The notes under the pieces were generated by a model. It had not been told where the DNA came from. It made no database searches and saw only the letters and a program-made list of their open reading frames with translations. A stretch of DNA of 64,000 nucleotides from GCA-2746365 sp963711255 (GTDB taxonomy: Bacteria > Pseudomonadota > Gammaproteobacteria > SZUA-229), in assembly GCA_963711255.1 (NCBI GenBank), contig CAVQDO010000009.1, forward strand, positions 1 through 64,000. The letters run 5' to 3'. Positions within the stretch are counted from its first letter, which is position 1, and every line of letters begins with the position of its first letter. The position numbers and the translations under genes were made by a program. Shown here one piece after another: positions 53,697 to 63,213 of this stretch.

Positions 53697-54745
53697 AACC
53701 GAAAATAGCGATACTCGCGGTACTGCTGCTCGCCGCAGCATTGCTCAGCAGCTGCGAAAAACCGGTTACACAATACGATTACAGTATTTTTGCTTTTGGC
53801 ACCTTAATCGACGTTACACTTTATGATGTCGATAAGAATCAGGCAGATACAGCATTTGAACAGCTGCAGCAACACTTCGAGCAGTACCATCAGGACTGGT
53901 CACCCTGGACCACCGGGGCCCTGGCAAAATTGAACACACAATTGAGTGACACAGCTCCGGTCAGCGTACCTGCTCACATTATTCCGTTAATCAGAGCCTC
54001 GTTTGAACTCAGCCGGCAAAGCAATAATTATTACAACCCAACGATTGGTCGACTGATTAATCTCTGGCAGTTCCATAAGTATGAAGATAAAGACATCCGG
54101 CCGCCTGACGATCACCTTATCCGGAAGCTGGTTGAGCAAAACCCGCAAATGAGCGATTTATCGTTTAACGATAAAGACCAGTTAATTAACCATAATCCGG
54201 CAATCTCACTTAATTTCGGCGCCTTTGCCAAGGGTTATGCCATTGCACTGGAAATTGACTACCTGAAAAAACTAAAGATCAACAATGCCGTGATCAATGC
54301 CGGCGGCGATTTAAGTGTCATCGGTCAGCACGGTGAGCGCGCCTGGAACATCGGCATACGGCACCCGCGAGATGACCGCATCCTGGCCAGCATAGAAGTA
54401 AAAAATAACGAAAGCGTATTTACCTCTGGTGATTACGAACGATTTTATATATACAATGAACGGCGCTACCACCACATCCTTAACCCGGTAACAGGTTACC
54501 CGGCGGATGGCGCACAATCTGTCACTGTCATTCATCAGGACGCTGCACGGGCTGATGCAGCTGCAACGGCTCTGTTTGTTGCGGGCAGTGAAAACTGGCA
54601 GGCAATAGCAAAAAAGATGGGGATTAAGCATGTCATGCTGATCGATAACAATGGCGACATACACCTCACCCCCGAGCTAAAAAAACGCATAAAATTTCTA
54701 AATAAATCACCCACTTCGCACATTATTGTGAGCGAAGAACTATAA
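53669..54745 (+). CDS. apbE: FAD:protein FMN transferase (ApbE family lipoprotein)
   Basis: Attaches FMN covalently to target flavoproteins in the periplasm. A 358-residue lipoprotein with lipobox ending in Cys29 (LLSSC). ApbE signatures are FAFGTLIDVTLYD, the SRQSNNYYNPTIGRLINLW segment, NFGAFAKGYAI, INAGGDLSVIG, HHILNPVTGYPA and the ADAAATALFV metal-binding part. It overlaps the gshB end by 28 bases, so the two are coupled. No flavinylation target (such as nqr or rnf) is in the window. ApbE between gshB and tonB is not part of the Pseudomonas order as I recall it. Confidence 0.93.
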   Translation: MHRKTYQRLKPKIAILAVLLLAAALLSSCEKPVTQYDYSIFAFGTLIDVTLYDVDKNQADTAFEQLQQHFEQYHQDWSPWTTGALAKLNTQLSDTAPVSVPAHIIPLIRASFELSRQSNNYYNPTIGRLINLWQFHKYEDKDIRPPDDHLIRKLVEQNPQMSDLSFNDKDQLINHNPAISLNFGAFAKGYAIALEIDYLKKLKINNAVINAGGDLSVIGQHGERAWNIGIRHPRDDRILASIEVKNNESVFTSGDYERFYIYNERRYHHILNPVTGYPADGAQSVTVIHQDAARADAAATALFVAGSENWQAIAKKMGIKHVMLIDNNGDIHLTPELKKRIKFLNKSPTSHIIVSEEL

Positions 54746-54819
54746 TAATCCACTAAGATTTAACAATATAACAACGACATGCTAAAAACATGCTTGAGTC
54801 TGGGCAAATTGAATAATAA

Positions 54820-55701
54820 ATGAGCAAACGCAGAACAATTCAAACCAGTGTTTCCGATAACGACCGTTTCGGTATGACTTTTTTCCTTGCCACCATTTTT
54901 CATGGCATGGTAATTCTGGGTGTAACCTTTACCGTATCGCCACTCGCAGACAGTAAAACCTCACCGGCGCTCGATATCATTCTGGTACAGACCAAATCAC
55001 CGGTTGAAGTCGATGATGCCGATTACCTGGCGCAGGTTTCACAGCAGGGCGGCGGAAACGCGGATGAAAAAGCCCGTCCCAGGGAGTTATTCAGTGCTCC
55101 CACCTTATCCAGCACACCTGGCATTGCCCGGCAGACCAGTGTACAGCAGGTTAAGAAACAGAAGCAAAATGAAGAACTTGCACTACTCACACAAGCTGAT
55201 GCCGAGTACGCCATCAACACTGATAAAAATCCGGTAAAAGCCGATGATGACACCACGCTGGATGAAACCAATACCAGCGAAAACAGGCAAACTGCGAGAC
55301 TGGCCGCAGAAATAAGTTATACCCTGGAAGAACAGGCCAGCATCGATAGAACCCGGTACCTGAATTCCAGTACCAGGGAATTTACCCCGGCAAAATATAT
55401 GCGTGACTGGATTGACCGGGTAGAACGTATCGGTAACCTTAACTACCCTGACCAGGCGCGGCGCAAGAAACTGAGCGGCACTCTCATTCTTGATGTGGTT
55501 ATTAATGCTGATGGAAAACTCTTGAAAACAGATTTACGCCAGTCGTCCGGGCACCAGATCCTGGATGATGCAGCCAGACGTATCGTCAAGCTGGCCGCAC
55601 CTTTCTCAGCCTTCCCGAAAAAACTTAAACAGGAAGCTGATGTCATACATATTACGCGTAGCTGGGAATTTTTAAATAATAGCAGCATACGGACGCATTA
55701 A
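54820..55701 (+). CDS. Energy transducer TonB-family protein
   Basis: A 293-residue inner-membrane protein. One membrane helix (about 19-40, FGMTFFLATIFHGMVILGV in part), then a long polar periplasmic linker (about 55-210) and a TonB C-terminal domain (LNYPDQARRKKLSGTLILDVVI and GKLLKTDLRQSSGHQILDDAA in pieces). The linker lacks the Pro/Lys-rich repeats of classic TonB. The position gshB-tonB-yqgE matches tonB3 of Pseudomonas, which is reported to be needed for twitching motility and pilus assembly, consistent with the nearby pil/chp genes. Confidence 0.9.
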   Translation: MSKRRTIQTSVSDNDRFGMTFFLATIFHGMVILGVTFTVSPLADSKTSPALDIILVQTKSPVEVDDADYLAQVSQQGGGNADEKARPRELFSAPTLSSTPGIARQTSVQQVKKQKQNEELALLTQADAEYAINTDKNPVKADDDTTLDETNTSENRQTARLAAEISYTLEEQASIDRTRYLNSSTREFTPAKYMRDWIDRVERIGNLNYPDQARRKKLSGTLILDVVINADGKLLKTDLRQSSGHQILDDAARRIVKLAAPFSAFPKKLKQEADVIHITRSWEFLNNSSIRTH

Positions 55702-55717
55702 TTATTACCGGGTATAA

Positions 55718-56308
55718 ATGACAGACTCAAACAACTCAGCCACTAGTGAAAATAGCAGCCACCTGACCGGCCATTTCCTGATAGCCATGCCGTCACTTAA
55801 TGATGGTTTTTTCAACCAGGCTGTTACCTATATCTGTGAGCATGACGAAAGCGGCAGTTTTGGCATTATCATTAACCAGCGAACCGATATCACATTGAAA
55901 CAGATAGCAAAAGAGATGCAAATCAGTATTGATGACGCTGCCGACCAGCAACAATCCGTGTTTATTGGTGGCCCGGTAGATCAGGGCCGCGGCTTCATAC
56001 TGCATCGCCCAACCGGTAACTGGCAATCCAGCCTGAAAATTAATGACAGCGTTGCCCTAACCACATCTAAAGACATTCTGCAGGCCATTGTTAAAAATGA
56101 AGGCCCTGAAGATAATATTATTGCCCTGGGTTACGCTGGCTGGGCAGCTGGCCAGCTGGACGATGAAATTGCCCGAAATACCTGGCTAAGCTGCCCGGCA
56201 GATGAACAGATTATTTTTAAGACGCCCATAGAGCAGCGCTGGAAAGCAGCTGCCAGCCTGATTGGCGTTGACTTATCATTACTCAGCAATGATGCAGGCC
56301 ACGCCTGA
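55718..56308 (+). CDS. yqgE: YqgE/AlgH-family protein
   Basis: A 196-residue cytoplasmic protein of the UPF0301 family. The conserved opening HFLIAMPSLNDGFFNQAVTYICEHDE (in pieces), IIINQRTDITL, FIGGPVDQGRGFILH and ALGYAGWAAGQLDDEI are all present. The biochemical function of the family is not settled; in Pseudomonas it is known as AlgH, with a role in stress and alginate regulation suggested. It lies next to ruvX, six bases upstream, as in most gammaproteobacteria. Confidence 0.93.
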   Translation: MTDSNNSATSENSSHLTGHFLIAMPSLNDGFFNQAVTYICEHDESGSFGIIINQRTDITLKQIAKEMQISIDDAADQQQSVFIGGPVDQGRGFILHRPTGNWQSSLKINDSVALTTSKDILQAIVKNEGPEDNIIALGYAGWAAGQLDDEIARNTWLSCPADEQIIFKTPIEQRWKAAASLIGVDLSLLSNDAGHA

Positions 56309-56313
56309 CAGAC

Positions 56314-56742
56314 ATGCCTGCCAGCCAGATCAGCAATGTCCTGGGTTTCGATTACGGAAAAAAACGCATTGGCATTGCCAGCGGCCAGACCATAACCAAC
56401 TCGGCTACGCCCGGTAAAACGATTAACCAGGTTGATGGCAACCCGGACTGGCAGGCTATCGAAACAGAAATCAGTCAATACAAACCACAGGCACTAATTG
56501 TCGGCATGCCTTACCACACCGATGGCAGCGATAACAAAATGACCGCTGCCGTCAGGCAGTTTTGTTATGAACTGGAAAAACGATTTAAACTGCCCGTGTT
56601 TGAAGTTAATGAAGCCCTGAGTTCATACCAGGCAGAGGAAATGCTGAAAAAAAACACGAAAATAAACAGGCAGAATAAACACGAGATTGATAGAATGGCA
56701 GCCGCTGTCATCGTTCAGAGCTGGCTAGACCAGCAAAACTAA
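56314..56742 (+). CDS. ruvX: Putative Holliday junction resolvase / pre-16S rRNA nuclease
   Basis: A 142-residue RNase H-fold nuclease (also called YqgF). It shows LGFDYGKKRIGIASG (first Asp), IVGMPYHTDGS, VFEVNEALSSYQAEEML and the final Asp region HEIDRMAAAVIVQSWLD. In E. coli it takes part in 5' maturation of 16S rRNA. It follows yqgE by five bases, so the two are cotranscribed. Confidence 0.94.
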   Translation: MPASQISNVLGFDYGKKRIGIASGQTITNSATPGKTINQVDGNPDWQAIETEISQYKPQALIVGMPYHTDGSDNKMTAAVRQFCYELEKRFKLPVFEVNEALSSYQAEEMLKKNTKINRQNKHEIDRMAAAVIVQSWLDQQN

Positions 56743-56798
56743 AAAACGGTAACGCATACCGCCTAACTATCGGCGACAAAAAACGACAACGGATACTT

Positions 56799-57341
56799 AT
56801 GCAACCACTAGCCACACCAGATGAACTTCTGGCCAAACTGGCAACGCAAATTCGGCAATTGCTTGAAGACAAAGCAATCGATAATCCTTTGATGATAGGC
56901 ATACAGACCGGCGGCGTCTGGGTTGCGACAAGACTTCATCAACAGTTAAACCAGTCAGAAACAACTTTTCATGAACCACTGGCAACGCTGGATATTAGCT
57001 TCTACCGCGATGATTTTTCACGCATCGGCATGAACCCGAAAGTAAAACCATCCAAACTGCCGACTGATATGGATGATCGCCACATTATTCTGGTCGATGA
57101 TGTATTACATACCGGCCGTACTATCAGGGCAGCAATGAATGAGCTGTTTGATTACGGACGCCCTGCCAGCATTACCCTGGTTTGCTTAATAGACCGCAGC
57201 GGGCGGGAGCTGCCGCTGCAGGCAGACATAGTCGGCGATCATGTCGCATTGGCCGACGGCGAGCATATCAAACTCACCGGTCCTGAGCCCCTTAAATTTG
57301 AACTCCAGAAAATAACTGCGCAAAACGGAACCAATGGTTAA
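56799..57341 (+). CDS. pyrR: PyrR uracil phosphoribosyltransferase / pyr regulator
   Basis: A 180-residue PRPP-binding protein. The PRPP motif is IILVDDVLHTGRTIRAAMNEL (in pieces), with GIQTGGVWVATRLHQQL before it and RPASITLVCLIDRSGRELP after it. In gram-positives PyrR attenuates pyr transcription by binding RNA; in gammaproteobacteria its role is less clear and may be mainly enzymatic. It overlaps pyrB by eight bases. No obvious PyrR-binding attenuator was found upstream. Confidence 0.92.
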   Translation: MQPLATPDELLAKLATQIRQLLEDKAIDNPLMIGIQTGGVWVATRLHQQLNQSETTFHEPLATLDISFYRDDFSRIGMNPKVKPSKLPTDMDDRHIILVDDVLHTGRTIRAAMNELFDYGRPASITLVCLIDRSGRELPLQADIVGDHVALADGEHIKLTGPEPLKFELQKITAQNGTNG

Positions 57342-58395
57342 CAAGGCAACAAAACCCACTGACGCTTTGATCGGTCACGATGACTGGAATATTCAATTAG
57401 ATAAAAATGGTCAGTTAAAACATTTTCTTACCACCGAAGGCCTGGGCAGCGACATCCTGACTCAAATTCTTGATACCGCCGAAAGCTTCGCCGATATTAA
57501 TGAAAAGAAAGTGAAGAAAGTACCGCTGCTTCGCGGCAAAACCATTGTTAATTTATTTTTTGAAGCCAGCACACGAACGCGCACAACATTTGAGCTGGCG
57601 GCAAAACGACTTTCTGCCGATGTACTCAACATCAATATCAGCACTTCAGCGACCTCCAAGGGAGAGACACTGCTCGACACCCTGCAGAACATACAGGCAA
57701 TGCACTGTGATATGTTCGTCGTTCGTCACAGTGATTCAGGCGCAGCACACTATATTGCTAATCATGTCGCACCAAATATAAGCGTCATTAATGCCGGTGA
57801 CGGCAGCCATGCCCATCCGACTCAGGCCATGCTGGACATGTTTACCATTCGCCGCAACAAGGGCGAAAATTTTGGCAACCTGCGGGTCGCCATTGTTGGT
57901 GACATATTGCACTCGCGCGTGGCACGTTCACAAATTCATGCACTCAATACCTTAAATACCGGCGACGTCCGTGTCATTGCACCAAAAACCCTGTTACCGG
58001 TAAATATCGAAGACATGGGAGTGAATGTTTTCCATGACATGGAAGCAGGCATTAAAGACGCTGATGTAGTCATCATGCTGCGCCTGCAAAAAGAACGTAT
58101 GCAGGGCGCTTTATTACCCAGTGAACAGGAATATTTTCAACTTTACGGCCTCACCGAAAAGCGCTTGCTGGCAGCAAAAAGCGATGCCATCGTGATGCAC
58201 CCGGGGCCAATAAACCGTGGCGTTGAAATCGACTCCAGTGTTGCCGATGGTCCGCGCTCAGTAATTCTCGACCAGGTTTCCTATGGCATATCGGTGCGAA
58301 TGGCTGTTATGACCATGACCTTGGGCAGACAGCCCGAAGCGGAAGATAGCAGCTCAACACCCACTGATAACAAACTATCAGGAAATCAGTCATGA
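57334..58395 (+). CDS. pyrB: Aspartate carbamoyltransferase catalytic subunit
   Basis: Condenses carbamoyl phosphate and aspartate in pyrimidine synthesis. The 353-residue protein carries FFEASTRTRTTFELAAKRL (in pieces; carbamoyl phosphate site), the HPTQAMLDMFTI segment, VGDILHSRVARSQ, MLRLQKERM and HPGPINRGVEIDS. It is longer than E. coli PyrB at the N-terminus, like Pseudomonas PyrB, whose N-terminal extension supports ATP/UTP control and complex formation with PyrC'. Its stop overlaps the pyrC' ATG. Confidence 0.96.
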   Translation: MVNKATKPTDALIGHDDWNIQLDKNGQLKHFLTTEGLGSDILTQILDTAESFADINEKKVKKVPLLRGKTIVNLFFEASTRTRTTFELAAKRLSADVLNINISTSATSKGETLLDTLQNIQAMHCDMFVVRHSDSGAAHYIANHVAPNISVINAGDGSHAHPTQAMLDMFTIRRNKGENFGNLRVAIVGDILHSRVARSQIHALNTLNTGDVRVIAPKTLLPVNIEDMGVNVFHDMEAGIKDADVVIMLRLQKERMQGALLPSEQEYFQLYGLTEKRLLAAKSDAIVMHPGPINRGVEIDSSVADGPRSVILDQVSYGISVRMAVMTMTLGRQPEAEDSSSTPTDNKLSGNQS

Positions 58396-59675
58396 GCCGC
58401 GTCATCATACAAAACGGCCACCTGATTGACCCGGCAAATAATATCAACCAGGCCGCCGATATCGAAATAAACGACGGTAAAATCACCACCATTGGCAACG
58501 CCGGCAGTATACCTGCCAATGAAAACACACAGACGATTGATGCACGCAATCTAACCGTTGTACCCGGCCTGGTCGACTGCTGCGCGCGCCTGCGTGAACC
58601 GGGACTCGAATATAAAGCCACAATAAACAGCGAGACCATAGCGGCAACTAGAGCCGGCATTACCACTTTATGCTGCCCGCCTGATACCGACCCGGTGATT
58701 GACGAACCTGCCGTTGTCGAATTAATCAATCGCAAAACAAGAATTACCGCGCACAGTAAGGTTGTGACCCTGGGTGCTTTGACCGCTGGCTTACGCGGTG
58801 AACATTTAAGTGAGATCTATGCACTGCAGCAGGCCGGCTGTGTCGGTCTTAGCAACTGCCGTCACCCGATCGAAAATTCACTCATACTTAAACGTGCACT
58901 TGCCTATGCAGCCACCTTTGACATGTGCGTGTTCATCGAACCGGATGAACACTGGCTAAGCATTGGCGGTTGCGCACACGAAGGCAAAATTGCTGCGCGG
59001 CTCGGACTTAAAGGTATTCCGGTGTCAGCGGAAACCATAGCTATTGCCCGCGCCCTGGAGATTATTGCAGAAACCGGGGTGCGCGCACACTTTGGCCGAC
59101 TTTCAAGTGCAAACGGTGCGGAAATGATTGCCCGTGCAAAAAATGAACAGCTGCCGGTAACAGCCGACGTCAGCGCGCATCAACTGCATCTCACCGAACT
59201 GGATATCAGCAGCTTTAACAGTACATGCCATGTTATTCCGCCATTAAGAACGCAGCGTGACCAGGAAGCCCTGCAAATGGCTGTCGCAAACGGCACCATT
59301 GATGCTATTTGCTCTGATCATCAGCCACATGATGCCGATGCCAAGCAGGCGCCTTTTGCCAGCACCGAAGCCGGCATCTCATCACTGGAAACATTATTGC
59401 CTTTGTGTTTACGGCTAAATCAGCAATCCTCGCTTAATCTTGGGGATATCATTAATAAAGTCACGAGCTCACCTGCCGCAATTTTAGGCATTAATGCGGG
59501 AACACTGTCGCCTGGTGCAGACGCAGACATTTGTATTTTTGATGAGAACGAAGACTGGCAGCTAGAACAAAGCGTTATTTACAGTAAGGGAAAAAACACA
59601 CCGTTCACCGGCTGGAATTTGCAGGGTCGGGTTAAACACACACTGGTCAATGGTAAATTACTATTCAGTGATTAA
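58392..59675 (+). CDS. pyrC': Dihydroorotase-like protein, catalytically inactive (PyrC')
   Basis: A 427-residue amidohydrolase-fold protein. Where active dihydroorotases read DxHxH, this one reads Asp62-Cys-Cys64-Ala-Arg66 before LREPG, so the two zinc-binding histidines are missing. GCVGLSNCRHPI is at the normal lysine/His site, also altered. The domain is otherwise complete (ICSDHQPHD, STEAGISSLETLL). In Pseudomonas, PyrC' has no activity but is needed structurally for the dodecameric PyrB-PyrC' complex. An active dihydroorotase must be encoded elsewhere. ATGA overlap with pyrB fits 1:1 production. Confidence 0.95.
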   Translation: MSRVIIQNGHLIDPANNINQAADIEINDGKITTIGNAGSIPANENTQTIDARNLTVVPGLVDCCARLREPGLEYKATINSETIAATRAGITTLCCPPDTDPVIDEPAVVELINRKTRITAHSKVVTLGALTAGLRGEHLSEIYALQQAGCVGLSNCRHPIENSLILKRALAYAATFDMCVFIEPDEHWLSIGGCAHEGKIAARLGLKGIPVSAETIAIARALEIIAETGVRAHFGRLSSANGAEMIARAKNEQLPVTADVSAHQLHLTELDISSFNSTCHVIPPLRTQRDQEALQMAVANGTIDAICSDHQPHDADAKQAPFASTEAGISSLETLLPLCLRLNQQSSLNLGDIINKVTSSPAAILGINAGTLSPGADADICIFDENEDWQLEQSVIYSKGKNTPFTGWNLQGRVKHTLVNGKLLFSD

Positions 59676-59681
59676 CGTGGG

Positions 59682-59698
59682 CGCTTAAATGCTAAGCG
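59682..59698. terminator. Hairpin between convergent pyrC' and the third PilT paralogue
   Basis: CGCTTA pairs with TAAGCG around five bases in the 51-base gap between the two stop codons. It has no T-run, so its terminator activity is only inferred from position. Confidence 0.4.
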
Positions 59699-59726
59699 TT
59701 CTGTCGCGATAAAAGATAAAGCCGGG

Positions 59727-60857
59727 TTACGAATCGATTGAATCACTGGGAAACTGCAGAGGCTCTGGACTGTTATCATTACCATGCAATCCTTTTACGC
59801 CGCCACCAAAGTTGATTTTCCACTCCAGGTCACTGCTTGAATCCGCATTAGCAAGAGCTGCCTGCAAATCGATTTTACGTTCTTTAAACAGATCAAACAA
59901 AGCCTGATCAAATGTTTTCATACCTGATTCACTACCCTTAGCCATTATCTCCTTAATCTCATGGAAGTTGCCTTCACGGATCAATTTACTAATGTAAGGC
60001 GTATTCACCAGAACCTCTACTGCCACGGTTCGAGTGCCTTTTTCCGTTTTAATGAGCCGTTGCGCCAGGATACAGTTAAGGTTTAACGATAAATCCATCA
60101 GCACCTGGTTGTGCGCATCGCTGGGAAAGAAATTTAACAGGCGATCAAGTGTCTGGTTAGCATTCGTCGCATGCAGTGTGGTTAAACATAAATGGCCGGT
60201 ATCCGCATAGCGCAAAGCCGCTTCCATCGCGTCACGGTCACGCGCTTCACCAATCATAATCACATCCGGCGCTTCTCGCATGGCTTCGCGTAATGCATTG
60301 TCAAATGACAGGGTATCGAGCCCGACTTCACGCTGACCAACGATACATTTTTTATGTCGAAACATAAACTCAATCGGATCTTCAATGGTCAGTATATGGC
60401 CGGATTCGGTCATATTACGGTAATCCAGCATTGAAGCCAGTGATGTAGACTTGCCCATACCTGTCGCACCGACGACAAGCACCAGGCCTTTTTTACGCAT
60501 CACCATGGTTTTGTAAATATCGGGCAATTCAAGTTCATCAAGGGTCGGAATATCCGATTTGATATAACGAATAACCATTGAGACCTCGCCACGCTGCATA
60601 TAAATATTAATGCGGAACCGTCCCAGATCGGTATAAGAAACGCCCAGGTTCAATTCGAGGTTTTTTTCAAAGTCGCTGATTTGCATGGGAGTGAGCAAAT
60701 CGTATGCCAGCTTTTTCGTCATGCCGGGGTTAAGCATACTTTTACCAACAGGGCGCATACTGCCTTCAATACGCACACTAACCGGTGCACCTGTAGTGAA
60801 ATACATATCAGAAGCCTGTTGTTCTGACATTAACTTTAAATACGGTTGCAGGTTCAT
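59727..60857 (-). CDS. Third PilT/PilU-family ATPase
   Basis: A 376-residue hexameric secretion-type ATPase. It shows VVGATGMGKSTSLAS (Walker A), TIEDPIEFMFRHKKC (Asp box), IMIGEARDRDAMEAAL (Walker B) and CLTTLHATNANQTLDRLLN (His box). It resembles PilU more than PilT, with a C-terminal tail rich in Asp/Ser. It follows pilU by 75 bases and looks like a duplicate; homologues exist in some other gammaproteobacteria. It could assist retraction under load. It lies at the end of the leftward pilT-pilU-third ATPase group. Confidence 0.92.
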   Translation of the reverse strand: MNLQPYLKLMSEQQASDMYFTTGAPVSVRIEGSMRPVGKSMLNPGMTKKLAYDLLTPMQISDFEKNLELNLGVSYTDLGRFRINIYMQRGEVSMVIRYIKSDIPTLDELELPDIYKTMVMRKKGLVLVVGATGMGKSTSLASMLDYRNMTESGHILTIEDPIEFMFRHKKCIVGQREVGLDTLSFDNALREAMREAPDVIMIGEARDRDAMEAALRYADTGHLCLTTLHATNANQTLDRLLNFFPSDAHNQVLMDLSLNLNCILAQRLIKTEKGTRTVAVEVLVNTPYISKLIREGNFHEIKEIMAKGSESGMKTFDQALFDLFKERKIDLQAALANADSSSDLEWKINFGGGVKGLHGNDNSPEPLQFPSDSIDS

Positions 60858-60932
60858 ACAGGTTTCCCGTTGCTCGGCTTAATCGTTTTTTGCTTCACTT
60901 TACGCTTCAACTTTATGCTTTGCGGTATGCCG

Positions 60933-62096
60933 TTAACGAATACGTGACTTGTCATCATGATCTTCCATAGAAATACTATCCAGTCCTTCCATTAGATCAT
61001 TGTTACTAGAGTCCTTGCCTTCCAGCTTAATACGCAAACGTAAATCATTAACCGAATCTGCATTTCTTAATGCATCTTCATATTTAATCTGTCCGGCTTC
61101 ATATAAATTAAATAATGCCTGGTCGAAGGTCATCATACCCAGCTCATTCGATTTAGCGATAAGATCTTTCATGTCATGGACATTACCCTTGAAAATCAGG
61201 TCTGACATTAAGGGTGTATTGATCATGATTTCAATCGCAGCCATACGACCATTACCCGACACTGTTGGAATTAATCGCTGTGATATCAGGCTTTTCAGAT
61301 TCAATGACAGATCCATCAGCAACTGCTGACGACGATCTTCAGGGAAAAAGTTAATAATACGATCGAGTGCCTGGTTGGTACTATTGGCGTGCAATGTAGA
61401 CAAACAAAGGTGCCCTGTCTCTGCGAATGCAATCGCATGCTCCATGGTTTCCCGGTCACGAATCTCGCCGATCAAAATAACATCGGGCGCCTGGCGCAGG
61501 GTGTTTTTCAGTGCAACTTCATAATTTTCCGTATCGACACCCACCTCACGCTGCGTCACAATACAGTTTTTATGATTGTGAATAAATTCTATCGGGTCTT
61601 CAATGGTAATAATATGTCCGTGACTATGCTGGTTTCGGTGACCAACCATCGCTGCCAGCGATGTCGATTTACCAGAGCCGGTAGCACCGACAAAAATCAC
61701 CAGGCCACGTTTGGTCATGGAAATATCTTTTAGAATTGGTGGCAGATTCAAATCATCAAAGTTTGGTATTTCCGAACGGATTACACGCAATACAACACCT
61801 ACCGAACCTCGCTGAGTGAATGCATTTACACGAAAACGTGATACCCCCGGAAGACTGATGGCAAAGTTACATTCCTGCGTCTGCTCAAACTCGGCTCGCT
61901 GTTTGTCGTTCATTATCGAACCTACCAGCACCTGCGTATGCTGCGGACTTAACGCCTGGTTAGACAAAGGCTTCATAGCCCCATCAACTTTCATAGACGG
62001 CACAGCACCGGCAGTGATAAACAGGTCAGAGCCATCCTTCTTCACCATGGTACGAAGAAGATCGTGCATGTATTTTATTGCCTTATCGCGATCCAA
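60933..62096 (-). CDS. pilU: Pilus retraction ATPase PilU
   Basis: A 387-residue PilT-dependent retraction ATPase. The N-terminal part reads KKDGSDLFITAGAVPSMKVDG, the P-loop region KRGLVIFVGATGSGKSTSLA, the Asp box ITIEDPIEFIHNHKNC, Walker B VILIGEIRDRETMEHAI and the His box CLSTLHANSTNQALDRIIN. It matches Pseudomonas PilU along most of its length from memory. The tail after residue 350 is polar and acidic. It lies 79 bases after pilT. Confidence 0.94.
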   Translation of the reverse strand: MDRDKAIKYMHDLLRTMVKKDGSDLFITAGAVPSMKVDGAMKPLSNQALSPQHTQVLVGSIMNDKQRAEFEQTQECNFAISLPGVSRFRVNAFTQRGSVGVVLRVIRSEIPNFDDLNLPPILKDISMTKRGLVIFVGATGSGKSTSLAAMVGHRNQHSHGHIITIEDPIEFIHNHKNCIVTQREVGVDTENYEVALKNTLRQAPDVILIGEIRDRETMEHAIAFAETGHLCLSTLHANSTNQALDRIINFFPEDRRQQLLMDLSLNLKSLISQRLIPTVSGNGRMAAIEIMINTPLMSDLIFKGNVHDMKDLIAKSNELGMMTFDQALFNLYEAGQIKYEDALRNADSVNDLRLRIKLEGKDSSNNDLMEGLDSISMEDHDDKSRIR

Positions 62097-62175
62097 TTTA
62101 TTTCCCTCTATACTTATCTGTTATACACATAAAAACTCACTCTGATATTTTATCGCTTTACTAATAATCGCTTTT

Positions 62176-63213
62176 CTAAAACAGGTCTCGATTAGCGGCC
62201 TTCTTACGCGCTTCATCTTTACTAATCAGACCGCGGGCCAGCAGTTCCTGCAAATTCTGGTCGAGCGTCTGCATGCCGATCGCCTGCCCGGTTTGTATGG
62301 CAGAGAACATTTGTGCAATTTTGTTTTCTCGAATCAGGTTTTTAATCGCGGAGGTGCCAATCATTATTTCATGCGCCGCGACCCGGCCACCACCAATTTT
62401 CTTCAACAGTGTTTGCGAAATAACCGCACGCAGCGACTCCGACATCATGGCACGCACCATTTCTTTTTCTGCTGCCGGGAACACATCCACGATACGATCC
62501 ACTGTTTTTGCCGCCGAACTGGTATGCAACGTACCGAATACCAGGTGACCGGTTTCAGCGGCAGACAAAGCCAGTCGAATAGTTTCAAGGTCACGCATCT
62601 CACCCACCAGGATCACATCGGGGTCTTCACGCAACGCCGAGCGCAGTGCTTCACTAAAGCCCAGGGTATCTCGATGTACCTCTCGCTGGTTAATCAGTGA
62701 CTTTTTACTTTCGTGAACAAATTCAATAGGATCTTCAATGGTCAGGATATGGCCGTAATGGTTTTCGTTGACGTAGTTAACCATACCGGCAAGTGTTGTT
62801 GATTTTCCCGAACCGGTTGGCCCGGTCACCAGTACAATACCGCGAGGTGTATTTGAGATATCCTCAAAAATTTTCGGCGCGCCTAAATCCTCCAGGGTCA
62901 GAATTTTAGATGGAATGGTCCGAAATACCGCGCCTGCACCACGATTATGGTTGAACGCATTAACACGAAAACGGGCAAGCCCGGGTATTTCAAAAGAAAA
63001 ATCTGTTTCCAGGTATTCCTCATAGGTTTTACGCTGCTTATCATTCATGATGTCATACACCATGCCGTGGACTGACTCATGGTCCATTGGGTCGACGTTA
63101 ATCCGGCGCACATCACCGTCAACACGAATCATTGGCGGCAGGCCTGCCGACAAGTGTAAATCTGATGCCCCATTTTTAACGCTAAATGCAAGTAACTGAG
63201 CGATATCCATCAA
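62176..63213 (-). CDS. pilT: Pilus retraction ATPase PilT
   Basis: Main motor that depolymerises type IV pili and drives twitching. The 345-residue protein has MDIAQLLAFSVKNGASDLHLSAGLPP (in pieces), Walker A VTGPTGSGKSTTLAG, the Asp box TIEDPIEFVHESKKS, Walker B VILVGEMRDLETIRLA, and the His box VFGTLHTSSAAKTVDRIVD. The C-terminal AIRNLIRE-like motif is AIKNLIRENKIAQM. It is divergent from proC across 228 bases. In Pseudomonas a yggS gene lies between pilT and proC; here it is missing. Confidence 0.97.
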   Translation of the reverse strand: MMDIAQLLAFSVKNGASDLHLSAGLPPMIRVDGDVRRINVDPMDHESVHGMVYDIMNDKQRKTYEEYLETDFSFEIPGLARFRVNAFNHNRGAGAVFRTIPSKILTLEDLGAPKIFEDISNTPRGIVLVTGPTGSGKSTTLAGMVNYVNENHYGHILTIEDPIEFVHESKKSLINQREVHRDTLGFSEALRSALREDPDVILVGEMRDLETIRLALSAAETGHLVFGTLHTSSAAKTVDRIVDVFPAAEKEMVRAMMSESLRAVISQTLLKKIGGGRVAAHEIMIGTSAIKNLIRENKIAQMFSAIQTGQAIGMQTLDQNLQELLARGLISKDEARKKAANRDLF

